From NCBI GenBank assembly GCA_963580455.1, contig OY756967.1, positions 10,686,501 to 10,750,500 of the forward strand: DNA of 64,000 nucleotides, read 5' to 3'. A program made the translations under genes and the position numbers. Below, piece by piece: positions 14,601-28,600 of the stretch (position 1 is its first letter; each line of letters opens with the position of its first letter). Under the pieces are notes generated by a model that worked only from the letters and a program-made list of their open reading frames with translations, was not told the origin of the DNA and searched no databases. Source of the stretch: Euonymus europaeus (taxonomy: Eukaryota > Streptophyta > Magnoliopsida > Celastrales > Celastraceae).

Positions 14601-17600
14601 TATACTCATAAAATTTAACATAGAAGAACAATAAAAAGTGTCAACCGAGCAACTTTGATGTTCAGAAGTTGCTCAGCTCTCTCTATGGAGGAGCTTTTGA
14701 AGGTTTTGTCCATTTATCATAGAAAGTTGTTGTTTTGGAATCGAAATAATCTTGGAAGCTTATACTCATAAAATTTGACATAGAAAAACAATAAAACGTG
14801 TACACCGAGCATCTTTGATGGTCCGAATTTGGTAAACTCTCTCTATGGAGGAGCTTTTAACAGTTTTCTCCATTTGTCATAGAAGGTTGTTGTTTTGGCA
14901 TCGAAATAATCTTGGAAGCTTATACTCATAAAATTTAAAATAGAAGAACAATAAAAAGTGTACACCGAGCAACTTTGATTTTCCGAAGTTGCTCAACTCT
15001 CTCTATGGAGGAGCTTTTAACGGTTTTGTCCATTTGTCATAGAAAGTTGTTGTTTTGGCATCGAAATAATCATGGCAGCTTATACTCATAAAATTAGACA
15101 TAGAAGAACAATAAAACGTGTACACCGAGCATCTTTGTTGGTCCGAAATCAGTCAACTCTCTCTGTGAAGGAGCTTTTATCAGTTTTCTCAATTTGTCAT
15201 AGAAACTTCGGATTTTTGCATCGGAATAATCTAGGAAGCTTATACTCATAAAATTTGACATAGAAGAAAAATAAAAAGTCTACACCGAGCAACTTTGATT
15301 GTCCGAAGGTTCTCAACTCTCTCTATGGAGGAGCTTTTAACGGTTTTGTCCATTTGTCATAGAAAGTTGCTCTTTTGGCATCGAAATAATCTTGGAAGCT
15401 TAAACTCATAAAATTTGACATAGAAGAACATTAAAAAGTTTACATCGACCAACTTTGATAGTTCGAAGTGGCTCAACTCTCTATATGGAGGAGCTTTTAA
15501 CGGTTTTGTCCATTTGTTATAGAAAGTTGGTGTTTTTTCATCGAAATAATCCACAAAGCTTATACTCGTAAAATTTGACATAGAAGAACATTAAAAGGTG
15601 TACACCGAGCAACTTCGATGGTCCGACGTTGCTCAACTCTCTCTATGGAGGAGCTTTTAACGGTTTTGTCCATTTGTCATAGAAAGTTGGTGTTTTTGCA
15701 TCGAAATAATCTTGGAAGCTCATTTTCGTAAAATTTAATATAGAAGAACAATAAAAATTGTACACCGAGCAACTTTGATTGTCCGAAGTTGCTCAACTCT
15801 CTCTATAGAAGACCTTTTAACAGTTTTGTCCATTTGTCATAGAAAGTTGCTGTTTTGGCATCGAAATAATCTTGGAAGCTTATACTCATAAAATTTGACA
15901 TAGAAGAACAATAAAACGTGTACACCGAGCATCTTTGATGGTCCGAAACGGGTCAACTCTCTCTATGAAGGAGCTTTTAACTGTTTTATCCATTTGTCAT
16001 AGAAACTTGGGATTTTGGCATCGAAATAATCTAGGAAGCTTATACTCATAAAATTTGACATAGAAGAACAATAAAAAGTGTCAGCCGACCAACTTTGATG
16101 TTTCGAAGTTGCTCAACTCTCTCCATGGAGGAGCTTTTGAAGGTTTTGTCCATTTCTCATAGAAAGTTGTTGTTTTGGCAACGAAATAATCTTGGAAGCT
16201 TATACTCATAAAAGTTCACATAGAAAAACAATAAAACGTGTACACCGAGCATCTTTGATGGTTCGAAATTGGTCAACTCTCTCTATGAGGGAGCTTTTAA
16301 CAGTTTTCTCCATTTGTCATAGAAACTTGGGATTTTGGCATCGAATTAGTCTTGGAAGCTTATACTCATGAAATTTGACATAGAAGAACAATAAAAAGTG
16401 TACACCGAGCAACATTGATGTTCCGAAGTTGCTCAATCTCTCTATGGAGGAGCTTTTGAATGTTTTTCCATTTGTCATAGAAAGTTGGTCTTTTGCGATC
16501 GAAATAATCTTGGAAGCTTATACTCATAAAATTTGACATAGAAGAACATTAAAAAGTGTAAACCGAGCAACTTTGTTGTTTTGAAGTTGCTCAACTCTCT
16601 CTATGGAGGAGCTTTTCAAGGTATTGTCCATTTGTCATAGAAAGTTGGTCTTTTGCCATCAAAATAATCTTGGAAGCTTATACTCATAAAATTTGACATA
16701 GATGAACATTAAAAAGTGTACACCGAGCAACTTTGATAGTCCGAAGTTGGTCAACTCTCTCTATGGAGGAGCTTTTAACAGTTTTCTCCATTTGTCATAG
16801 AAACTTGGTATTTTGGCTTGGAAATAATCTTGGAAGCTTATACTCAGAAAATTTGACATACAAGAACAATAAAAATTGTACACCGAGCAACTTTGATGTT
16901 CCGAAGTTGCTCAACTATCTCTATGGAGGAGCTTTTGAATGTTTTGTCCATTTGTCATAGAAAGTTGGTCTTTTGCCGTCGAAATAATCTTGGAAGCTTA
17001 TACTCATAAAATTTGACATAGAAGAACAGTAAAAAGTGTACACCGAGCAACTTTGATGTTCCGAAGTTGCTCAACTCTCTCTATGGAGGAGCTTTTGAAC
17101 GTTTTGTCCATTTGTCATAGAAAGTTGGTCTTTTGCCATCGAAATAATTTTGGAAGCTTATACTCATAAAATTTGACATAGTTGAAAATTAAAAAGTGTA
17201 CACCGAGAAACTTTGATAGTCCGAAGTTGCTCAACTCTCTCTATGGAGGAGCTTTTAACGATTTTGTCCATTTGTCATAGAAAGTTTGTGTTTTTGCATC
17301 AAAATAATCATGGAAGCTCATACTCATAAAATTCGACATAGAAGAACAATTAAACGTGCATACCGAGAATCTTTGATAGTCCGAACTTGGTCAACTCTCT
17401 CTATGGAGGAGCTTTTAACAGTTTTGTCCATTTGTCATAGAAAGTTTGTGTTTTCGCATCGAAATAATCCTGGAAGCTCATACTCATAAAATTCGACATA
17501 GAAGAACAATAAAACGTGCACACCGAGCATCTTTGTTAGTCCGAAGTTGGTCAACTCTCTCTATGGAGGAGCTTTCAACAATTTTCTCCATTTGTCATAG

Positions 17601-20600
17601 AAACTTGGGATTTTGGCATCGAAATAATCTTGGAAACTTATACTCAGAATATTTGACATAGAAGAACAATAAAAAGTGTACACCGAGCAACTTTGATGTT
17701 CCGAAGTTGCCTCTCTCTATGGAGGAGATTTTGAATGTTTTGTCCATTTGTCATAGAAAGTTGGTCTTTTGCCATCGAAATACTCTTGGAAACTTATACT
17801 CATAAAATTTGACATAGAAGAACAAAAAAAATTGTATACCGAGCAACTTTGATGTTCCGAAGTTGCTCAACTCTCTCTATGGAGGAGCTTTTGAATGTTT
17901 TGTCCATTTGTCATAGAAAGTTCATCTTTTGCCATCGAAATCATCTTGGAAGCATATACTCATAAAATTTGACTTAGATGAACATTTAAAAGTGTACACC
18001 GAGGAACTTTGATTGTCCGAAGTTCCTCAACTCTCTCTATTGAGGAGCTTTTGAATGTTTTGTCCATTTGTCATATAAAGTTGGTCTTTTGCCATCGAAA
18101 TATTCTTGGAAGCTTATACTCATAAAATTTGACATAGATGAACATTAAAAAGTGTACACCGAGCAACTTTGATAGTCCGAAGTTGCTCAACTCTCTCTAT
18201 GGAGGAGCTTTTAACGGTTTTGTCTATTTGTCATAGAAAATTAATCTTTTGGCATCGAAATAATCTTTGAAGCTTATACTCGTAAAATTTGACATAGTAG
18301 AACAATATAAAGTGTACACCGAGCAACTTTGATTGTCCGAAGTTGCTCAACTCTCTCTATGGAGGAGCTTTTAACGGTTTTGTCCATTTGTCATAGAAAG
18401 TTGCTCTTGTGGCATCGAAATAATCTTAGAAGCTTATACTCATAAAATTTGACATAGAAGAACAATAAAACGTGCACACCGAGCATCTTTGATGGTCTGA
18501 AATTGGTCAATTCTCTCTATGAAGGAGCTTTTAACAGTTTTCTCCATTTGTCATACAAACTTGGGATTTTGGCATCGAAATAATCTAGGAAGCTTATAGT
18601 CATAAAATTTGACATAGAAGAACAATAAAAAGCGTACACCAAGCAACTTTGATGTTTTGAAGTTGCTCAACTCTCTCTATGGAGGGGCTTTTGAATGTTT
18701 TGTCCATTTGTCATAGAAAGTTGGTATTTTGCCAACGAAATAATCTTGGAAGTTTATACTCGTAAAATTTGACATAGAAGAACATTAAAAAGTGTACACC
18801 GGGCAACTTTGATAGTCCGAAGTTGCTCCACTCTCTCTATGGAGGAGTTTTTAACGGTTTTGTCCATTTGTTATAGAAAGTTGATGTTTTTTCATCGAAA
18901 TAATCATGGAAGCTTATACTCGTAAAATTTGACATAGAAGAACAATAAAACGTGTACACCGAGCATCTTTGATGGTCCGAAACGGGTCAACTCTCTCTAT
19001 GAAGGAGTTTTTAACTGTTTTATCCATTTGTCATAGAAACTTGGGATTTTGGCATCGAAATAATCTAGGAAGCTTATACTCATAAAATTTAACATAGAAG
19101 AACAATAAAAAGTGTCAACCGAGCAACTTTGATGTTCAGAAGTTGCTCAGCTCTCTCTATGGAGGAGCTTTTGAAGGTTTTGTCCATTTATCATAGAAAG
19201 TTGTTGTTTTGGAATCGAAATAATCTTGGAAGCTTATACTCATAAAATTTGACATAGAAAAACAATAAAACGTGTACACCGAGCATCTTTGATGGTCCGA
19301 ATTTGGTAAACTCTCTCTATGGAGGAGCTTTTAACAGTTTTCTCCATTTGTCATACAAGGTTGTTGTTTTGGCATCGAAATAATCTTGGAAGCTTATACT
19401 CATAAAATTTAACATAGAAGAACAATAAAAAGTGTACACCGAGCAACTTTGATTTTCCGAAGTTGCTCAACTCTCTCTATGGAGGAGCTTTTAACGGTTT
19501 TGTCCATTTGTCATAGAAAGTTGTTGTTTTGGCATCGAAATAATCATGGCAGCTTATACTCATAAAATTAGACATAGAAGAACAATAAAACGTGTACACC
19601 GAGCATCTTTGTTGGTCCGAAATCAGTCAACTCTCTCTGTGAAGGAGCTTTTATCAGTTTTCTCAATTTGTCATAGAAACTTCGGATTTTTGCATCGGAA
19701 TAATCTAGGAAGCTTATACTCATAAAATTTGACATAGAAGAAAAATAAAAAGTCTACACCGAGCAACTTTGATTGTCCGAAGGTTCTCAACTCTCTCTAT
19801 GGAGGAGCTTTTAACGGTTTTGTCCATTTGTCATAGAAAGTTGCTCTTTTGGCATCGAAATAATCTTGGAAGCTTAAACTCATAAAATTTGACATAGAAG
19901 AACATTAAAAAGTTTACATCGACCAACTTTGATAGTTCGAAGTGGCTCAACTCTCTATATGGAGGAGCTTTTAACGGTTTTGTCCATTTGTTATAGAAAG
20001 TTGGTGTTTTTTCATCGAAATAATCCACAAAGCTTATACTCGTAAAATTTGACATAGAAGAACATTAAAAGGTGTACACCGAGCAACTTCGATGGTCCGA
20101 CGTTGCTCAACTCTCTCTATGGAGGAGCTTTTAACGGTTTTGTCCATTTGTCATAGAAAGTTGGTGTTTTTGCATCGAAATAATCTTGGAAGCTCATTTT
20201 CGTAAAATTTAATATAGAAGAACAATAAAAATTGTACACCGAGCAACTTTGATTGTCCGAAGTTGCTCAACTCTCTCTATAGAAGACCTTTTAACAGTTT
20301 TGTCCATTTGTCATAGAAAGTTGCTGTTTTGGCATCGAAATAATCTTGGAAGCTTATACTCATAAAATTTGACATAGAAGAACAATAAAACGTGTACACC
20401 GAGCATCTTTGATGGTCCGAAACGGGTCAACTCTCTCTATGAAGGAGCTTTTAACTGTTTTATCCATTTGTCATAGAAACTTGGGATTTTGGCATCGAAA
20501 TAATCTAGGAAGCTTATACTCATAAAATTTGACATAGAAGAACAATAAAAAGTGTCAGCCGACCAACTTTGATGTTTCGAAGTTGCTCAACTCTCTCCAT

Positions 20601-20607
20601 GGAGGAG
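11660..20607. repeat. 4474-bp 28-mer higher-order repeat, two copies
   Basis: Two consecutive blocks of about 28 monomers align with a constant offset of 4474 bp, for example 12259 with 16733, 12972 with 17446 and 15357 with 19831. Only scattered substitutions separate them, such as ATAATCCTGGAAGC near 12830 against ATAATCATGGAAGC near 17304. The junction between copies, near 16130, is a hybrid monomer: its left part matches the end of the unit and its right part matches the start. That is the expected signature of unequal exchange. Confidence 0.85.
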
Positions 20608-23600
20608 CTTTTGAAGGTTTTGTCCATTTGTCATAGAAAGTTGTTGTTTTGTCATCGAAATAATCTTGGAAGCTTATACTCATAAAATTTGACATAGAAG
20701 AACAATAAAACTTGTACACCGAGCATCTTTGATGGTCCGAAATTGGTCAACTCTCTCTATGAAGGAGCTTTTAACAGTTTTCTCCATTTTTCATAGAAAC
20801 TTGGGATTTTGGCATCGAAATAATCTAGGAAGCTTATACTCATGAAATTTGATATAGAAGAACAATAAAAAGTGTACACCGAGCAACTTTGATTGTCCGA
20901 AGTTGCTCAACTCTCTCTATGGAGGAGCTTTTGAATGTTTTGTCCATTTGTCATAGAAAGTTGGTCTTTTGCCATCGAAATCATCTTGGAAGCATATACT
21001 CATAAAATTTGACATAGATGAACATTAAAAAGTGTACACCGAGGAACTTTGATAGTCCGAAGTTGCTCAACTCTCTCTATTGAGGAGCTTTTGAATGTTT
21101 TGTCCATTTGTCATAGAAAGTTGGTCTTTTGCCATCGAAATAATCTTGGAAGCTTATACTCATAAAATTTGACATAGAAGAACATTAAAAAGTGTACACC
21201 GAGCAACTTTGTTGTTCCGAAGTTGCTCAACTCTCTCTATGTAGGAGCTTTTCAAGGTATTGTTCATTTGTCATAGAAAGTTGGTCTTTTGCCATCGAAA
21301 TATTCTTGGAAGCTTATTCTCATAAAATTTGACATAGATGAACATTAAAAAGTGTACACCGAGCAACTTTGATAGTTCGAAGTTGCTCAACTCTCTCTAT
21401 GGAAGAGCTTTTAACGGTTTTGTCCATTTGTCATAGAAAGTTGCTCTTTTGGCATCGAAATAATCTTGGAAGCTTAAACTCATAAAATTTGACATAGAAG
21501 AACATTAAAAATTTTACATCGACCAACTTTGATAGTCCGAAGTTGCTCAACTCTCTCTATGGAGGAGCTTTTAACGGTTTTGTCCATTTGTTATAAAAAG
21601 TTGGTGTTTTTTCATCGAAATAATCCACAAAGCTTATTCTCGTAAAATTTGACATAGAAGAACATTAAAAGGTGTATACCGAGCAGCTTTGATGGTCTGA
21701 CGTTGGTCAACTCTCTCTATGGAGGAGCTTTTAACGGTTTTGTCCATTTGTCATAGAAAGTTCGTGTTTTTGCATCGAAATAATCTTGGAAGCTCATTTT
21801 CGTAAAATTTAATATAGAAGAACAATAAAAATTGTACACCGAGCAACTTTGATTGTCCGAAGTTGCTCAACTCTCTCTATAGAGGACCTTTTAACAGTTT
21901 TTTCCATTTGTCATAGAAAGTTGCTATTTTGGCATCGAAATAATCTTGGAAGCTTATACTCATAAAATTTGACATAGCAGAACAATAAAACGTGTACACC
22001 GAGCATCTTTGATGGTCCGAAACGGGTCAACTCTCTCTATGAAGGAGCTTTTAACTGTTTTATCCATTTGTCATAGAAACTTGGGATTTTGGCATCGAAA
22101 TAATCTAGGAAGCTTATACTCATAAAATTTGACATAGAAGAACAATAAAAAGTGTCAACCGAGCAACTTTGATGTTTCGAAGTTGCTCAACTCTCTCTAT
22201 GGAGGAGCTTTTGAAGGTTTTGTCCATTTGTCATAGAAAGTTGTTGTTTTGTCATCAAAATAATCTTGGAAACTTATACTCATAAAATTTGACATAGAAG
22301 AACAATAAAACGTGTACACCGAGCATATTTGATGGTCCGAAATTGGTCAACTCTTTCTATGAAGGAGCTTTTAACAGTTTTCTCCATTTGTCATAGAAAC
22401 TTGGGATTTTGGCATCGAAATAATCTAGGAAGCTTATACTCATGAAATTTAATATAGAAGAACAATAAAAAGTGTACACCGAGCAACTTTGATTGTCCGA
22501 AGTTGCTCAACTCTCTCTATGGAGGAGCTTTTGAATGTTTTTTCCATTTGTCATAGAAAGTTGGTCTTTTTCCATCGAAATCATCTTGGAAGCATATACT
22601 CATAAAATTTGACATAGATGAACATTAAAAAGTGTACACCGAGGAACTTTGATAGTCCGAAGTTGCTCAACTCTCTCTATTGAGGAGCTTTTGAATCTTT
22701 TGTCCATTTGTCATAGAAAGTTGCTCTTTTGCCATCGAAATAATCTTGGAAGCTTAAACTCATAAAATTTGACATAGAAGAACATTAAAAAGTTTACATC
22801 GACCAACTTTGATAGTTCGAAGTGGCTCAACTCTCTATATGGAGGAGCTTTTAACGGTTTTGTCCATTTGTTATAGAAAGTTGGTGTTTTTTCATCGAAA
22901 TAATCCACAAAGCTTATACTCGTAAAATTTGACATAGAAGAACATTAAAAGGTGTACACCGAGCAACTTCGATGGTCCGACGTTGCTCAACTCTCTCTAT
23001 GGAGGAGCTTTTAACGGTTTTGTCCATTTGTCATAGAAAGTTGGTGTTTTTGCATCGAAATAATCTTGGAAGCTCATTTTCGTAAAATTTAATATAGAAG
23101 AACAATAAAAATTGTACACCGAGCAACTTTGATTGTCCGAAGTTGCTCAACTCTCTCTATAGAAGACCTTTTAACAGTTTTGTCCATTTGTCATAGAAAG
23201 TTGCTGTTTTGGCATCGAAATAATCTTGGAAGCTTATACTCATAAAATTTGACATAGAAGAACAATAAAACGTGTACACCGAGCATCTTTGATGGTCCGA
23301 AACGGGTCAACTCTCTCTATGAAGGAGCTTTTAACTGTTTTATCCATTTGTCATAGAAACTTGGGATTTTGGCATCGAAATAATCTAGGAAGCTTATACT
23401 CATAAAATTTGACATAGAAGAACAATAAAAAGTGTCAGCCGACCAACTTTGATGTTTCGAAGTTGCTCAACTCTCTCCATGGAGGAGCTTTTGAAGGTTT
23501 TGTCCATTTGTCATAGAAAGTTGTTGTTTTGTCATCGAAATAATCTTGGAAGCTTATACTCATAAAATTTGACATAGAAGAACAATAAAACTTGTACACC

Positions 23601-25603
23601 GAGCATCTTTGATGGTCCGAAATTGGTCAACTCTCTCTATGAAGGAGCTTTTAACAGTTTTCTCCATTTTTCATAGAAACTTGGGATTTTGGCATCGAAA
23701 TAATCTAGGAAGCTTATACTCATGAAATTTGATATAGAAGAACAATAAAAAGTGTACACCGAGCAACTTTGATTGTCCGAAGTTGCTCAACTCTCTCTAT
23801 GGAGGAGCTTTTGAATGTTTTGTCCATTTGTCATAGAAAGTTGGTCTTTTGCCATCGAAATCATCTTGGAAGCATATACTCATAAAATTTGACATAGATG
23901 AACATTAAAAAGTGTACACCGAGGAACTTTGATAGTCCGAAGTTGCTCAACTCTCTCTATTGAGGAGCTTTTGAATGTTTTGTCCATTTGTCATAGAAAG
24001 TTGGTCTTTTGCCATCGAAATAATCTTGGAAGCTTATACTCATAAAATTTGACATAGAAGAACATTAAAAAGTGTACACCGAGCAACTTTGTTGTTCCGA
24101 AGTTGCTCAACTCTCTCTATGTAGGAGCTTTTCAAGGTATTGTTCATTTGTCATAGAAAGTTGGTCTTTTGCCATCGAAATATTCTTGGAAGCTTATTCT
24201 CATAAAATTTGACATAGATGAACATTAAAAAGTGTACACCGAGCAACTTTGATAGTTCGAAGTTGCTCAACTCTCTCTATGGAAGAGCTTTTAACGGTTT
24301 TGTCCATTTGTCATAGAAAGTTGCTCTTTTGGCATCGAAATAATCTTGGAAGCTTAAACTCATAAAATTTGACATAGAAGAACATTAAAAATTTTACATC
24401 GACCAACTTTGATAGTCCGAAGTTGCTCAACTCTCTCTATGGAGGAGCTTTTAACGGTTTTGTCCATTTGTTATAAAAAGTTGGTGTTTTTTCATCGAAA
24501 TAATCCACAAAGCTTATTCTCGTAAAATTTGACATAGAAGAACATTAAAAGGTGTATACCGAGCAGCTTTGATGGTCTGACGTTGGTCAACTCTCTCTAT
24601 GGAGGAGCTTTTAACGGTTTTGTCCATTTGTCATAGAAAGTTCGTGTTTTTGCATCGAAATAATCTTGGAAGCTCATTTTCGTAAAATTTAATATAGAAG
24701 AACAATAAAAATTGTACACCGAGCAACTTTGATTGTCCGAAGTTGCTCAACTCTCTCTATAGAGGACCTTTTAACAGTTTTTTCCATTTGTCATAGAAAG
24801 TTGCTATTTTGGCATCGAAATAATCTTGGAAGCTTATACTCATAAAATTTGACATAGCAGAACAATAAAACGTGTACACCGAGCATCTTTGATGGTCCGA
24901 AACGGGTCAACTCTCTCTATGAAGGAGCTTTTAACTGTTTTATCCATTTGTCATAGAAACTTGGGATTTTGGCATCGAAATAATCTAGGAAGCTTATACT
25001 CATAAAATTTGACATAGAAGAACAATAAAAAGTGTCAACCGAGCAACTTTGATGTTTCGAAGTTGCTCAACTCTCTCTATGGAGGAGCTTTTGAAGGTTT
25101 TGTCCATTTGTCATAGAAAGTTGTTGTTTTGTCATCAAAATAATCTTGGAAACTTATACTCATAAAATTTGACATAGAAGAACAATAAAACGTGTACACC
25201 GAGCATATTTGATGGTCCGAAATTGGTCAACTCTTTCTATGAAGGAGCTTTTAACAGTTTTCTCCATTTGTCATAGAAACTTGGGATTTTGGCATCGAAA
25301 TAATCTAGGAAGCTTATACTCATGAAATTTAATATAGAAGAACAATAAAAAGTGTACACCGAGCAACTTTGATTGTCCGAAGTTGCTCAACTCTCTCTAT
25401 GGAGGAGCTTTTGAATGTTTTTTCCATTTGTCATAGAAAGTTGGTCTTTTTCCATCGAAATCATCTTGGAAGCATATACTCATAAAATTTGACATAGATG
25501 AACATTAAAAAGTGTACACCGAGGAACTTTGATAGTCCGAAGTTGCTCAACTCTCTCTATTGAGGAGCTTTTGAATCTTTTGTCCATTTGTCATAGAAAG
25601 TTG
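19845..25603. repeat. 2880-bp 18-mer higher-order repeat, two identical copies
   Basis: Positions 19845-22724 and 22725-25604 align with an offset of exactly 2880 bp. I compared them line by line over the displayed sequence and found no difference after the junction monomer; they part at about 25603, where TTGCTCTTTTG becomes TTGGTCTTTTG. The first copy overlaps the end of the 4474-bp unit, so the 18-mer duplication is the younger event. The hybrid monomer at about 22690-22740 joins a TTGAATCTTTTG left half to a TTGCTCTTTTG right half. Confidence 0.9.
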
Positions 25604-28600
25604 GTCTTTTGCCATCGAAATAATCTTGGAAGCATATACTCATAAAATTTGACATAGATGAACATTAAAAAGTGTACACCGAGCAACTTTGTTGTTCCGA
25701 AGTTGCTCAACTCTCTCTATGGAGGAGCTTTTCAAGGTATTGTCCATTTGTCACAGAAAGTTGGTCTTTTGCCATCGAAATATTCTTGGAAGCTTATACT
25801 CATAAAATTTGACATAGATGAACATTAAAAAGTGTACACCGAGCAACTTTGATAGTCCGAAGTTGCTCAACTCTCTCTATGGAAGAGCTTTTAACGGTTG
25901 TGTCCATTTGTCATAGAAAGTTAATGTTTTGGCATCGAAATAATCTTAGAAGCTTATACTCACATAATTTGACATAGAAGAACAATAAAACGTGCACACC
26001 GAGCATCTTTGATGGTGCAAAATTGGTCAATTCTCTCTATGAAGGAGCTTTTACCAGTTTTCTCCATTTGTCATACAAACTTGGGATTTTGGCATCGAAA
26101 TAATCTAGGAAGCTTATAGTCATAAAATTTGACATAGAAGAACAATAAAAAGTTTACACCGAGCAACTTTGATGTTATGAAGTTGCTCAACTCTCTCTAT
26201 GGAGGGGCTTTTGAATGTTTTGTCCATTTGTCTTATAAAGTTGGTCTTTTGCCATCGAAATTATCTTGAAAGTTTATACTCGTAAAATTTTACATAGAAG
26301 AACATCAAAAAGTGTACACCGGGCAACTTTGATAGTCCGATGTTGCTCCACTCTCTCTATGGAGGAGCTTTTAACGGTTTTGTCCATTTGTCATAGAAAG
26401 TTGTTGTTTTGGCATCGAAATAATCTTGGCAGCTTATACTCATAAAATTAGACATAGAAGAACAATAAAACGTGTACACCGAGCATATTTGTTGGTCCGA
26501 AATCAGTCAACTCTCTCTGTGAAGGAGCTTTTATCAGTTTTCTCAATTTGTCATAGAAACTTGGGATTTTTGCATCGAAATAATCTAGGAAGCTTATACT
26601 CATAAAATTTGACATAGAATAACAATAAAAAGTGTACACCGAGCAACTTTGACTGTCCGAAGTTGCTCAAATCTCTCTATGGAGGAGCTTTTAACGGTTT
26701 TGTCCATTTGTCATAGAAAGTTGCTCTTTTGGCATCGAAATAATTTTGGAAGCTTATACTCATAAAATTTGACATAGAAGAACATTAAAAAGTTTACATC
26801 GACCAACTTTGATAGTCCGAAGTTGTTCAACTCTCTCTATGGAGGAGCTTCTAACGGTTTTGTCCATTTGTTATAGAAAGTTTGTGTTTTCGCATCGAAA
26901 TAATCCTTGAAGCTCATACTCAGAAAATTCGACATAGAAGAACAATAAAACGTGCACACCGAGCATTTTTGATAGTCCGAAGTTGCTCAACTCTCTCTAT
27001 GGAGGAGCTTTTAACGGTTTTGTCCATTTCTCATAGAAAGTTGGTGTTTTTGCATTGAAATAATCTTGGAAGCTCATTTTCGTAAAATTTAACATAGAAG
27101 AACAATAAAAATTGTACACCGAGCAACTTTGATTGTCCGAAGTTGCTCAACTCTCTCTATGGAGGAGCTTTTAACGGGTTTGTCTATTTGTCATAGAAAG
27201 TTGCTGTTTTGGCATCGAAATAATCTTGGAAGCTTATACTCATAAAATTTGACTTAGAAGAACAATAAAACGTGTACACCGAGCATCTTTGATGTTCCGA
27301 AATGGGTCAACTCTCTCTATGAAGGAGCTTTTAACTGTTTTATCCATTTGTCATAGAAACTTGGGATTTTGGCATCGAAATAATCTAGGAAGCTTATACT
27401 TATAAAATTTGACATAGAAGAACAATAAAAAGTGTCAACCGAGCAACTTTGATGTTCTGAAGTTGCTCAACTCTCTCTATGGAGGAGCTTTTGAAGGTTT
27501 TGTCCATTTATCATAGAAAGTTGTTGTTTTGACATCGAAATAGTCTTGGAAGCTTATACTCATAAAATTTGACATAGAAAAACAATAAAACATGTACACC
27601 GAGCATCTTCGATGGTCCGAAATTGATAAACTCTCTCTATGGAGGAGCTTTTAACAGTTTTCTCCAATTGTCATAGAAACTTGGGATTTTGGCATCGAAA
27701 TAATCTAGGAAGCTTATACTCATGAAATTTGACATAGAAGAACAATAAAAAGTGTACACCGAGCAACATTGATGTTCCGAAGTTGCTCAACTCTCTCTAT
27801 GGAAGAGCTTTTGAATGTTTTTCCATTTGTCATAGAAAGCTGGTCTTTTGCCATCGAAATAATCTTGGAAGCTTATTCTCATAAAATTTGACATAGAAGA
27901 ACATTAAAAAGTGTACACCGAGCAACTTTGTTGTTCCGAAGTTGCCCAACTCTCTCTATGGAGGAGCTTTTGAATGTTTTTCCATTTATCATAGAAAGTT
28001 GGTCTTTTGCCATCGAAATAATCTTGGAAGCTTATACTCATAAAATTTGACATAGAAGAACATTAAAAAGTGTACACCGAGCAACTTTGTTGTTCCGAAG
28101 TTGCTCAATTCTCTATATGGAGGAGCTTTTCAAGGTATTGTCCATTTATCATAGAAAGTTGTTGTTTTGCCATCGAAATAATCTAGGAAGCTTATACTCA
28201 TGAAATTTGATATAGAAGAACAATAAAAAGTGTACATCGAGCAACTTTGATTGTCCGAAGTTGCTCAACTCTCTCTATGGAGGGAGCTTTTGAAGGTTTT
28301 GTACATTTTTCATAGAAAGTTGTTGTTTTGGCATCGAAATAATCTTGGAAGCTTATACTCATGAAATTTGACATAGAAGAACAATAAAAAGTGTACACCG
28401 AGCAACATTGATGTTCCGAAGTTGCTCAACTCTCTCTATGGAAGAGCTTTTGAATGTTTTTCCATTTGTCATAGAAAGTTGGTCTTTTGCCATCGAAATA
28501 ATCTTGGAAGCTTATTCTCATAAAATTTGACATAGAAGAACATTAAAAAGTGTACACCGAGCAACTTTGTTGTTCCGAAGTTGCCCAACTCTCTCTATGG

